The notes beneath the pieces are model-generated. The model was not told the origin of the DNA. It was given only the letters and a program-made list of their open reading frames with translations, and did not search any database. This document shows, in pieces, positions 49,229-58,728 of a stretch of DNA of 64,000 nt; positions within the stretch are counted from its first letter, which is position 1; every line of letters begins with the position of its first letter. A program made the translations under genes and the position numbers. Source of the DNA: Choanephora cucurbitarum (Eukaryota; Mucoromycota; Mucoromycetes; Mucorales; Choanephoraceae); contig JAIWNI010000093.1 in NCBI GenBank assembly GCA_025331435.1, positions 47,617 to 111,616 on the forward strand. Direction: 5' to 3'.

Positions 49229-49435
49229 ATGCTTAGGAAGGCGCCTACTTCAGTTTCATTGACTTCAGATGACATTGAGGCATTTAAGAAATCATTAAAA
49301 GCGGCACAGCAACAATCACAGCATGAATATCTGGACGATAGTCACTCATTTTTCTCTGTAAGTCAACAAGGAAAGCGTCCAAGGCCAGTTACTTTTGAAC
49401 AAGAAGATTTAATCTATAAGCGCTTTCACTCATAA
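49229..49435 (+). CDS. CDC26: Anaphase-promoting complex subunit Cdc26
   Basis: Single-exon gene of 68 residues. The N-terminus MLRKAPTSVSLTSDDIEAF matches the short conserved motif of Cdc26/Apc12 (MLRRxPTxxxLxxxDIExF), the part that threads into the TPR groove of Apc6/Cdc16. The rest is Gln/Ser-rich and ends IYKRFHS. Cdc26 stabilises the APC/C ubiquitin ligase. It lies 56 bp upstream of the PCID2 start on the same strand. The call rests on the first about 20 residues, typical for this tiny family. Confidence 0.8.
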   Translation: MLRKAPTSVSLTSDDIEAFKKSLKAAQQQSQHEYLDDSHSFFSVSQQGKRPRPVTFEQEDLIYKRFHS

Positions 49436-49491
49436 ATAAAATAAAAATAATAATTTTTTTTTCTTTTATTTTCGAATTTTTTTTTTCTAAA

Positions 49492-50927
49492 ATGATTCAA
49501 GGTTATTTCAACAAACTAAAAGGCAATCTCGGGAATGAGAATGGGAAGCAACTTGCCACTTTGTTGTCTGTCTATGACACAAAACACACCAAAACAATCA
49601 TTGAACACCAAGTTTCTGTATGTTGATTGTTTATTGCTTTCTTTTATTGTCTGCTTACTCTCCCCCCCCCTTTTTTTAATGATTAGTTTGATGAATTGGA
49701 GGCTTTATGTAACCGACAATTTGAGTCGCCTTGGGCTGATATTATATTCAATCATGTAAAAGCAGTAATCATGATAGATCAAGATGATTATGTAGCAGCC
49801 TTTGATAGTCAAAAAGAAGTTGTTCAGTAAGATTTTCTAAAAAAAAAAAAAGGATGAGGTCATTTATAAGTTATATTTTCTAGAGGATTTCAAAGAGTGT
49901 TACCTAGTCTGACGCGTTGGTGTCTTTTGAGTCTTTATACCATCAATAATGAATTACGCATCATTGCTACCATGGCAGACCAATCTTTGCCTACTGTCGA
50001 AGGTCAACGTAAGAAATTAGAGGAAGCAGCTAATGTCATCAGTAAATCATTTACTGCCTGTGCTACCGATCGTGCTGCATTGAATGTGTCCAAGAAGCAT
50101 GGTACTTATTGCATGATTGGCATCCTGTTCCGTATCTATTTCAAGTTAAAGCAACAAAACTTGTGTAAGAATATCCTGCGCGCTGTCAAAGCAGCTGATT
50201 TACCACCTTTGGATTCATTCCCCAAGAGTGATCGAGTCACTTTCCGCTATTATCTTGGTCGACTTTATTTCTTGGAAGAAGACTACAGTAAAGCAGAACT
50301 TGAACTCGATTTAGCCTTCCAAGAGTGTACCAACAAGAGTCTCAAGAACAAAGAGTAAGCAAGCTGAACTGATCTTTTACTTGAACTCTCATCATGACCT
50401 ATAGATTGATTCTGCAAACTCTGTTACCGGTCAAATTGATGCGTGGTATTTTGCCTACACAAAACTTATTCAACAAGTTTCCAAAGATTGGTCAATTGTA
50501 CCGAGATTTAGCTCAGTCTATTCAAAAGGGCCATGTCAAAGCTTTCAATACTGCCCTGACTCGATCTGAACCTCTGTTGATTCGCCAGGGCACCTATTTT
50601 GCCATGGAGAAGGCAGAATCAATTGCCATTCGACAGCTATTTAGAAAAGTATTTGTGATTATGGGGTTCAATACGCGAATTCCAATTGGTACATTCAAGC
50701 AAGCATTGACCTTTGAAGGAATGAATATTGACCTGGAAGAAGCAGAATGGATGTTGGCCAATATGATTTATAAGGTACTATTGTTTGGAAGCATTCTTTT
50801 TTTTTCTGTATTGACATGTAACAATCAATAGGGTTACATGAAGGGCTATTTATCGCATGAAAAAATGTTTTTAGTCCTTAGTAAAGACAATCCATTTCCG
50901 CAGGTTGCTCAAGTGGCTCAATCTTAA
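49492..50927 (+). CDS. PCID2: PCID2/Thp1/CSN12-type PCI domain protein
   Basis: Five exons (49492-49617, 49687-49826, 49884-50354, 50405-50774, 50832-50927) give 400 residues, the length of animal PCID2. Landmarks: SFTACATDRAALNVSKKHGT, LFRIYFKLKQQNLCKNILRA, DRVTFRYYLGRLYFLEEDYS, LLPVKLMRGILPT, and the PCI winged helix with LEEAEWMLANMIYKGYMKGY. The terminal LVLSKDNPFP motif is typical. The family works in the TREX-2 complex coupling transcription to mRNA export (yeast Thp1; the fungal name CSN12 is also used). All four introns close in phase. Confidence 0.93.
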
Positions 50928-51139
50928 AAAAAATTTATAAAAACTTGCATGATTTCTTTTAGCCAATCGTTTGCAGCGATAAAAAAGTAAGAAAAAAAAA
51001 ACTCATCATTCTACAAATAATCAATATTAAAGAGGAGTGAGGAGATTCTTTTGATTTTCTTCTTTTCTTTCCCCTTTCTTTTCTCTTTCAACTTTCTTTT
51101 CTTCTTTCAACTTTCTTACTTTTACTTGTTTACTCTATT

Positions 51140-52061
51140 ATGGTTCATTGGGATTGTGACGCTGATTTGGTGGATGACCACAAAACATCCAATGAGCGAT
51201 TGATTGAAATCATTTTAGCCAATGAGGGCGAACTTCTTAAAGAATGGCTCGGCAAGGGTAAAGGAGATGGCAAAAAGGAGCCTATGCTACGTACTGTGCT
51301 CAAAGAATTCCATCGACAGAAAGCCGTTCATCGAAGGACCACACGCGATATTCGAAATGCCATTACACAACTCTTAAAGAAATATGAAGCAACAAAACAG
51401 TTGATTCAATCTGCTGCAAGTGATTCTGATGAACTGATGGGATTAGATTCAAATGGTCTTCCCTATTACCCTAATGGACAAGATAAATTTGAAGGTAATA
51501 GGAATACTTGCTAATTTAGGGAGAGAGAGAGAGAGAGGGGGAGCATTTCATTGTGTTTTCATTGTCTCAAACTTGTTTAAATTAGCTTCTGTTAAAGCCA
51601 GGTTTCCTTTCTATTTTGAACTACAACCTTATCTGGAAAACAGAGACACAAAAGAATCAATCTCAATCTTACCTCCATCTCCTCCACCAACATCTACTGA
51701 AGTACCTACTTCACCACCACTTTCACCATCACCTGCACATTCAAAAAGGCCAGCACAGCCTCAACCTCAACAGCAACCACATCAAGAAACTCCAAAAAGA
51801 TCACAAAGACCCAAGGTAACAAGATCTATTCATGTCTCAAAAAGACCATTAGCCTGTAAACCTCAAGAAGAACCCAGTCTGATGGACCTGAAGAAAAGAA
51901 AACTAGACATGGAAGAACACCGCATCTTGATTGAACATCAAGCCAAGGCTATTGAATTGTTTGCTAAACATTGTCCTCAGAACCATGATGAATTAGAAAG
52001 AATGGTCAAGAGTTTTAGTAAAAATGCATTTCGTTCTATTCAATTCAACCCTATTCAATAA
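51140..52061 (+). CDS. Myb/SANT-like protein of a Mucoromycota-type family
   Basis: Exons 51140-51494 and 51586-52061 give 276 residues. The N-terminus (HWDCDADLVDDHKTSNERLI, then LLKEWLGKGKGDGKK and RRTTRDIRNAITQLLKKYEA) has the layout of a Myb/SANT-like DNA-binding domain of the type found in plant and fungal transposon-related proteins. Across the intron comes VKARFPFYFELQPYLENR, a segment I associate with repeated proteins in this phylum. A Pro/Ser/Gln-rich linker and a C-terminal helix (MDLKKRKLDMEEHRILIEHQ) complete it. Probably nuclear; function unknown. A GA repeat sits in the intron. It ends 4 bp from the stop of the convergent STEEP1 homologue. Confidence 0.7.
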
Positions 52062-52065
52062 ACTT

Positions 52066-52548
52066 CTATTCTGCCTGAGAAGTCAAAGTAGTAGGAAACA
52101 CATCAATCACTGCATTGGGTGGTGCACGTCCTTGTGTCTCTGTTAGGGCACCATCGAGAATATAAGTATAAGGTCCACTTTTACGATGTTCATTCATTTC
52201 ATATGCTATTGTCAATTGACATCCTAGCAACAAAACAATCAATATCTCGTCCTTTCTTTATTCTGTTAGCTTACTTGGACAATGGTATCGAAACTGCTTT
52301 TCATAGCCCTCTCTTCGTTTTAATAAGACACATTCGCCTGCTTCTGCTGTTAACTTATAGGTTCTTCGGACATTAGAAACTATAATAGCATTATCTGTTC
52401 TACGTCGAGGAAGCTGTCGAAGATCGGCATCGATCACCAGTAAGAACTCTGAACATAGGCAATAATAGACATGAAGTGTAGTGTTTGAATCACCTTGAGC
52501 GACATGATCAGATGAAGAAACAATAGATGAAGAGACGATCTTGGGCAT
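52066..52548 (-). CDS. STEEP1 (CXorf56) homologue
   Basis: Exons 52548-52275 and 52223-52066 (intron 52224-52274) give 143 residues. The start MPKIVSSSIVSSSDHVAQ, followed by TTLHVYYCLCSEFLLVIDADLRQLPRRRTD, then VLLKRREGYEKQFRYHCPRC and YTYILDGAL, matches the UPF0428/STEEP1 family. Conserved Cys pairs (YYCLC and HCPRC) suggest a zinc-stabilised fold. In animals STEEP1 promotes ER exit of STING; fungi lack STING, so the ancestral role, probably in ER membrane curvature/COPII or splicing-associated complexes, is open. Convergent with the upstream Myb/SANT-like gene. Confidence 0.9.
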
Positions 52549-53447
52549 AGTTTGAAGACGTGTTTTTAAAAAAAAAATAAAGAGAAAAATGAGGCAAATT
52601 TTGTTTATTTTCTGAAAATAAAAACGAAAGGGCGACTCGTCTATGATATGCTATTTCTTATAAGATGCACTAAGGAAGTCAAAATTGAGGGAGGACATCA
52701 AATGGTCAATCAACCTCTGATAAGCTGTCAATCAAACAGTCATAAGATGAATGAAAAGATTTGATAAATTCTGTTTATAGACTGCCATACATCTAAGAAG
52801 ATAAGTCAAATAAGATGCCTCGAAAAGAGACAATTATTATTGCGCTTTCATATCAACAACTTCTTCACTGAGCTCGAACCCAAAGGAACAAAGAGTGCTT
52901 AGGAGTAGATACTGAAGACACCTTGGAGAGATGCTTTGCTTCGCTTGTCAATCGCCCATCTTTCGTGTTGCATCGGTTAATGCTTTAGGCGGCTGATACA
53001 TGCCAGAACATCATTCGATAGTTTTGTGTTGCCTTGCAAAAGAGCTTCAAAGACGAAAATTGCGTTTAAGGAAAGTAAAAAAAAAACGTAACTCCTTAAA
53101 GCGAAAGCTTACAAAGGGCAGTGTCAGGATAATGTATCTAATATACGCTATGCCCGAGAACCTAAGAACACCGTTCAGGGTCAAGCTGTTGTAAGCAACG
53201 TTACTGAATGAATGGATTTATATTTTTGGTATTGTACTTATATCGCTTACTTTTCTCCTTTTTTTTTTTTGTAAAGCTGTTGTAACTTGTATAAACTGCC
53301 ATATTGATTATCATTGTATACTTTTGAAATCTTTCAATTTGTATTATAGTTTGCTTTATTTATTTTATCTTTCTTCTTCAACACATTTCTTTCCGAAACA
53401 CTTAGGAAGCCATCTGATAAATTTTGTTGTGTTTTAAAAGGCGACTA
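52549..53447. other. Intergenic, nothing supported
   Basis: AT-rich. A 64-codon basic ORF at 53000-53194 (KVKKKRNSLKRKLTKG) is not convincing as a gene. Confidence 0.5.
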
Positions 53448-54275
53448 CAGTGACCTATCAAAAAAATTAAGAATTTCTTTAAATTCCGCATAAATATCTT
53501 GAGGATGCATGGAATAAATGTACGCCTTTATCTCTTTTGTATAACACAATGTCTGCTGAAAAAACACGTAACTGAAGAAAGAAAAGCCTTTGTCTTCGAA
53601 CTGTACAAGTTAGGCCTTAAACCCAAGAGAATTGCATACCTAACAAGCGTGAATGTGAAAACGGTGTACCACAAATCGTGCTAAAGAATCAGGTAGAAAG
53701 ACTGAGATGACTCCCAGATTGATTCGTGCTCTTGTCAGGGAGGTAAACTACAATAGAAGAGCAACATTGGCTGAATTGGCTGCTTCCTTGCCCAAGGCCG
53801 TCAGTGTATGCACAGTCCGTCGTGCCTTGCACAAAATGGGGTATCGCAACCGAGTTGCTCAGAAGAAGCCTTTTCTTTTCATCATGCATCGAAAGAGAAG
53901 ACTTGATTTTGCCAAAAAGTATAAGAGCTAAACAGTGGAAGACTGGAAGAGGGTAATTTGGACGGATGAAAGTTCATTCGAAAATGGCAAGAATTCCGCC
54001 GTGGTGAAGGTTTGGCGCCTGAAAACCGAGAAGTACCTGGAGGGCTGTCTTGCACCCAGCTTCAAGAGTGGTAGATCCTCCTTGATGGTCTGAGGTGCTA
54101 TAAGGTCTGGTAAGAAGTCAGACTTGCACTTCCTTGGCGATGAAGAACGAAGGGGACCTAGATTTGTATCGTCCATCTACGAAGGTCCTCTGACAAGATT
54201 TTATGGATTGGAGCAGGGTCTCGTGTTGATGGAAGACAGAGAAGGGCCTTGATGTGCTAGACTGGCCAGCACAAT
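53448..54275 (+). pseudogene. Decayed Tc1/mariner element, 3'-truncated
   Basis: Begins at a TA (53446-53447) with CAGTGACCTATC, like the CAGT ends of the intact elements at 21-23.7 kb. Inside are broken pieces of a Tc1 transposase: an N-terminal HTH (ERKAFVFELYKLGLKPKRIA), RATLAELAASLPKAVSVCTV, VEDWKRVIWTDESSFENGKN, SFKSGRSSLMV then a stop, and LVLMEDREGP followed by a stop. A QSPN-like trace lies in a shifted frame near 54270. The C-terminal end and the right inverted repeat are missing. Non-functional. Confidence 0.8.
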
Positions 54276-54333
54276 CGCCGAATTTTTATCGTTGAAAACC
54301 ATACATACATATGTAGTCATTATAATCAACAGA

Positions 54334-54665
54334 ATGAAGATGAGTTCCGCAATTGGTTATCATACTTCAAGAAATATGCCAAGGAAGATGGAATTGAAGT
54401 GGTACGTATACGAGAGCTGAATCAACAGGCATTTTATTGTCTATTTACTAAATAAATTTTTAGTCAAAAGGAGATGCTCACGAAGCATGGAAAACCTATG
54501 TAACTTATCCAAAACGCGCATGATTTAGTGAATCATGTTTTATTGATAGTGTTGAGTAGGTTTGTACCAAAGAAAAGAAGGAAAAGACCACTAGCAAGAG
54601 AAAGTATTCAAAAGCTTGCGTTTCTGAGTAGTACGTATATATATATATATATATATATATAAATT
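54334..54665 (+). other. Possible upstream exons of the next gene
   Basis: Plausible exons with good splice sites: one from 54334 to 54401 (NEDEFRNWLSYFKKYAKEDG), one starting at 54464 (SKGDAHEAWKTY), and one with a nuclear-localisation-like VPKKRRKRPLARES near 54562. They may be the 5' part of the PD-(D/E)XK-like gene, its true start being lost or altered by the dead Tc1 just upstream. A (TA)n run (54636-54660) separates them from the first firm exon. Confidence 0.35.
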
Positions 54666-56079
54666 ATGAACAGAAAAATTCATTCAAATCATAGCTTTGA
54701 AAGTTTGAAAGGAAACTTGACTGGTGAGCTCAAGTTTGGTGATATTGATCTGACCGCCAAATTCAACGATTATCGCAAGAATGCTATTGAGCAGTTTATA
54801 AGTCATGACGAAAGCGCCAAAGCCCATGACTTGTGCAACGATCTGAACAAGCTTCTGTAATCTTAGTCATTTAATTCATCAACATACTATACCGAATAGC
54901 TAACTTCTTATATAGTGCTGTTCAGAGAATTGTATTGCTTGATCAGACCAACCACGAGTTGAAAGAAGCCCTTGGACAGCAATTCAAGGAGTTTGTCCAA
55001 AAAGCCAGACTAGAGCAATACGGAGCACCATCAAGGATACCAGCAGCTCTCAAACAAGAGATTGAAGATGCATTCGAAGTAAGTTTTCGAAACCTGCTGC
55101 TTTATTTTAGTAGTGAATACTGATTGAAAGAGAATTAGGACTGCCGCTTTGACAATGACTATGATGCCCTTGAAGATAAGCTTCACTGCCTCAAGAAAAA
55201 CTTCAGCAGCAAAAAAGACAAAGCTGGAGCCAATCTTATGAGAAGCTTAATGCTCATGTAAGCCGGCTATATTAACCTACCTTGTATATGTATCTAATTT
55301 TTTTTTTTTTTTTTTTTTTGCTTCTTTGTTCCGTAGGGTACCTCATATGACTGTAGAAAAGAAGGAAAGCACAAAGATGCGAATTCAGTCAGGTGTCATC
55401 TCTGCTGTTTGTCAGATATTCAAACTAAGTTCAAGCCATGATGCTCATGGGTAAGTTCAGATAGATACAATGAAAAGAACAGTATACTTACACTCTGGAT
55501 AGTTGTAACGTTGTTTTGTTTCCTTTGTGCTCGGCTTTGAGCGGGTGCAGACCTGACTTTGTGTTAGAAGTGGACGTTTGTGACAAAGTCACGAACGTGA
55601 TAGGTGAAATCAAGGGCAGCCATTCATCTCCAGATCGGCTTGCCCTTGATTTGTATAGAATCGGTGTCTTTGGTCTTGTCAGCTTGAGAGAATACAAGCT
55701 AAAAACATGCTTGGTTTTCCAGACCAATGGTACGTTTTGAATAGGCAAACTGATACGAAAACTAACCATATAAATAGGTTCTCGTATGTCTTTTTTCCTT
55801 TGTTCTCTTTTCTCCGGTGCTTGCATTCTGTTGGATGTTGGAAAAGTCTCTCTTCCTTCGACTTTTGAAGAATTTATTAACTTTGGCTCGCAGTTAAACA
55901 TACTGTATGATGTAGCCAAGTTGTACGAAAACTATTGTGTTGTAGACAACAGCATCGCAATAGAAGAATGGCGTCTTTTGGACTGTGCAGTTCTAAAAGA
56001 ACTTTGTGATCTTGGACGTTCAACCGTCAAGACATCAACCAATGCAAAAGCATCTTCTTCAACAGAAGATTGTTTGTAA
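54666..56079 (+). CDS. PD-(D/E)XK nuclease-like protein, intact copy
   Basis: Seven exons (54666-54856, 54916-55078, 55139-55257, 55337-55450, 55551-55729, 55778-56079, all in phase, counting from the ATG at 54666; upstream exons possible) give 355 residues. The N-terminal half is helical (LTAKFNDYRKNAIEQF, VQRIVLLDQTNHELKEAL). The core reads GPDFVLEVDVCD, then VIGEIKGSHSS, the PD...ExK arrangement of a PD-(D/E)XK nuclease, followed by DLYRIGVFGLVSLREYKLK and CLVFQTNGSRMSFFL. The C-terminus has LPSTFEEFINFGSQLN. The function is unknown; nuclease activity is inferred from motif order only. It is paralogous to the pseudogene at 44.7 kb and more distantly to the gene at 15.4 kb. The listed boundaries give six exons; the seventh would be one of the upstream candidates. 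Confidence 0.65.
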
Positions 56080-56092
56080 TAAATTTCTTTTC

Positions 56093-56110
56093 CTTGTCTT
56101 GTCTTGTCTT
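56093..56110. repeat. (CTTGT)n short tandem repeat
   Basis: Between three and four copies of CTTGT just after the stop of the preceding gene. Confidence 0.8.
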
Positions 56111-56914
56111 GTCTTAAAACTGATACTACTCTTTATGAATTTTTGGCTCTGTTTGTGTTGTTTACTTTCTTTGCTCTTTTAAACGATTTCAATAAGTTTG
56201 ACTGTATACTGATTTTAAAATAGAGTGTATTTTCAATTTCCTTTTTTGATTTTTTTTTTTTGCATAAGAGAGGGAGAGAGGCGGACAGTAAGTACACCAC
56301 CATGGAAATTGAGTCACAAAAAAGGAAAGTTAACTTTACAGTGAATTATATTGGTCAAAATGTTGGGGTAGTCCCCCCTAAAGACGTTGAAGAGCCGATT
56401 TTGCTGAGAACATCCAATAAAATCAATTGCTCTATCTCAATCTGAACTTCAAAGGGACTTGACGAAAATTCGAAAAGCTGGAAGTTGGGACTTAGGAAGA
56501 TTTTTATTTTTTCCCTCTGTTATTTTTTTTAGAAAAAAAACTATAGTCATGTACATGTTTAATCTGTATATCACTTTGTTCCTATCCCTTCAAAACTTGG
56601 AAAACAGTAGGTAACTCAAGCACGTTATAGTATTACTGTTTACTGACTCTTATGTAAAGCTATGATGAGCAGATGCGAGACAGTTTCAAGATGAAGTGAG
56701 TAAACTCTAACAAATCACTTAAAGAATATAATTCTAATAGAATTCCTTCTCGTAGACAATGTTATTCTTCATAAATACTAGTTGCTCTCAACGTAAGTAT
56801 TGTGTGTTTCTTGAAATCCTTCTATTGCTAATACTTTATCATTAAGCTAGGATGAACAACTACCTCAAGCGTAGTTGAAACTATTATAGCTTATTGTAGT
56901 TTACTATAGATCAT
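56111..56914. other. Intergenic, no gene supported
   Basis: AT-rich with poly-T runs; the open frame at 56260-56445 (+) shows no recognisable features. Confidence 0.5.
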
Positions 56915-57144
56915 TTGCTACTAGGCTCTGGACTCCCACTGCTAGACTCTAAGTAGCTACTGCTAGGCTTTGATTGCTAGGATGAACTGTACAAATCTCG
57001 GAAGCAATGTAGAAAGGATATGGGCTGTGGAAGCCTAATTATCTATTTACTTGTAGTCCAGGGTTAATACAGTCTACCCTAGCAATCAAAGCCTAGCAGT
57101 AGCTACTTAGAGTCTAGCAGTGGGAATTCAGAGCCTAGTAGCAA
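56915..57144. repeat. Long hairpin / MITE-like inverted repeat
   Basis: Arms 56915-56981 and 57078-57144, 67 nt each, are reverse complements at 65 of 67 positions, with a 96-bp spacer. The arms themselves consist of degenerate TGCTAG units (ACTAGGCTCT, GCTAGACTCT, GCTAGGCTTT). No coding capacity. A transcript would fold into a very stable hairpin. It may be a non-autonomous DNA element; target duplications were not identified. Confidence 0.75.
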
Positions 57145-57221
57145 GTGAGCTAGCTAGCATCTTTAATCCAATAAAATATTTTTATTTGAAACATATTTTT
57201 GCTTGAGATATCAAATTAATC

Positions 57222-57277
57222 CGTCACCCCCATAACCCCCATCACCCCCATCTAAATTGAACTCCACCACCCCCCTC
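57222..57277. repeat. C-run tract (G-quadruplex-prone on minus strand)
   Basis: At least four runs of five C (cacccccat / aacccccat units) in about 50 bp. The minus strand could form a G-quadruplex. It lies 75-130 bp upstream of the LINE insertion, outside the duplicated target. Confidence 0.5.
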
Positions 57278-57366
57278 TTCCAAAAAAGGCTTGTTAACTT
57301 TACTCAGCTCATTCAGTCGGAATTACAAAAAAAATCAATGGTGGTGTAAGAATAAATGAAGACAAC

Positions 57367-58728
57367 ATGGCTCTTTCACCTAAAAAATCGACCCATAACT
57401 CGACTTCAGGCACCAACACCAGTCGTCGAGGAACAAATGCAAAATCGCGCTCCTGGTCTCAGGTCGCTTCAGCTTCGACGATCAGATCGTGTCTTCCTTC
57501 CAACAGGACGGCACCCGTCACGTCTTCCCAGCCCAACTTGGGCTCATCAGCTTCCAAGTTTGCACCACAAGTAGATGATGTCCTTCATGACACTATCCAC
57601 CCTTTCATACCCGGGCTCGCAAAAAACAGTGTTTTGATTGAGACAACTAAAATCCAAGACCTCATCCCCTTGAAGTCCTATTTTGCTTCTTTGAACACAG
57701 ATAAAGATTTTAAGTTTTTTGGTGGAGTGAAAGTCGAACGTAATTACCTTCGACGTCGTTTCTACGAAACCACCTGGGATGTCGAATGTGATGAATACCG
57801 ACAACTTTTAGAGGACGGTATCACTCTCCCAGATGGCACTGTTGTTAAGGGTTATAAGAGTTTACCCGCTGATGCCAATGTAACGAGAGTACGGGTTGAA
57901 CGATTACCCTTGATCCACCCTCTCCGTTTGAGAGAACAAATGTTGCAACGTTTTGCACACTTCGGAGAAGTTCTGGATGTATGCCTTCAAACCCAGCATG
58001 GCGTCTTTGAAGGCGACGGCTGGGTGATCCTCAATTTGAGCAAGCCACATGCCACCAAACCTGAGATCCTCTGCCGCGAAGTTTCGTGGTATGATGATGA
58101 ACCACCAGTTTTACTCTCCTTCGAGAAAATGCCTCTCTTCTGCCGTGCTTGTCAGAAAGAAGGACACTGCCGTGCAGATTGCCCGGAGATTTTTGCTAGT
58201 ATCCTATGTTTCCACTGTAACGAACGGGGACACATCAGTCGCGATTGCCCTCGCCGCGGTCATGGTATCGCTCCTCCCCACAAACGCGTTGCTGTTAGCC
58301 ACACACCTAAGCACCGGGAACCCACTGCCAAAGTTAAGGAAACTGAAGCCATTCCTCAATTGGACAGGAAGAACGAGGATGCACCCTCTCCGGCTTTGGA
58401 TTCAACAGCTAGGAGCAGCACGCACTCCGATCCAATGCAGGTGGATCCCCATCGCGAGCATACAGTTGCAGACCATTTAGGTACATCCACTGGAACTGAG
58501 GAGATCCATAATTTGCCGTCCGACTTTGACACATTAGCAGCAGCACGTCAAGCAACAGTTGACCATTTCCGATCATCAGAAGATTTTACGGACGATATGG
58601 TCGTAGATAAGGAGCAAACTAAAGATGCTGCGAAGCGTCAGAAAACAGCGCGTAATACTGAGAACAGGGCTCATAATAGTCAGGGTTCATCCGATTCCCT
58701 TTCAGCCCCTCCATCATCTGACAAATAA
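57367..58728 (+). CDS. LINE ORF1 protein with two CCHC zinc knuckles
   Basis: An uninterrupted frame of 453 residues. After a Ser/Thr-rich N-terminus and a globular middle (FKFFGGVKVERNYLRRRFYE) it has two adjacent C-x2-C-x4-H-x4-C knuckles near residue 260-300: CRACQKEGHCRADC and CFHCNERGHISRDC. This is the nucleic-acid-binding ORF1 of a LINE. The C-terminus is hydrophilic and charged. Its TAA stop overlaps the ATG of ORF2 by one base (TAATG at 58726-58730). Confidence 0.92.
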   Translation: MALSPKKSTHNSTSGTNTSRRGTNAKSRSWSQVASASTIRSCLPSNRTAPVTSSQPNLGSSASKFAPQVDDVLHDTIHPFIPGLAKNSVLIETTKIQDLIPLKSYFASLNTDKDFKFFGGVKVERNYLRRRFYETTWDVECDEYRQLLEDGITLPDGTVVKGYKSLPADANVTRVRVERLPLIHPLRLREQMLQRFAHFGEVLDVCLQTQHGVFEGDGWVILNLSKPHATKPEILCREVSWYDDEPPVLLSFEKMPLFCRACQKEGHCRADCPEIFASILCFHCNERGHISRDCPRRGHGIAPPHKRVAVSHTPKHREPTAKVKETEAIPQLDRKNEDAPSPALDSTARSSTHSDPMQVDPHREHTVADHLGTSTGTEEIHNLPSDFDTLAAARQATVDHFRSSEDFTDDMVVDKEQTKDAAKRQKTARNTENRAHNSQGSSDSLSAPPSSDK

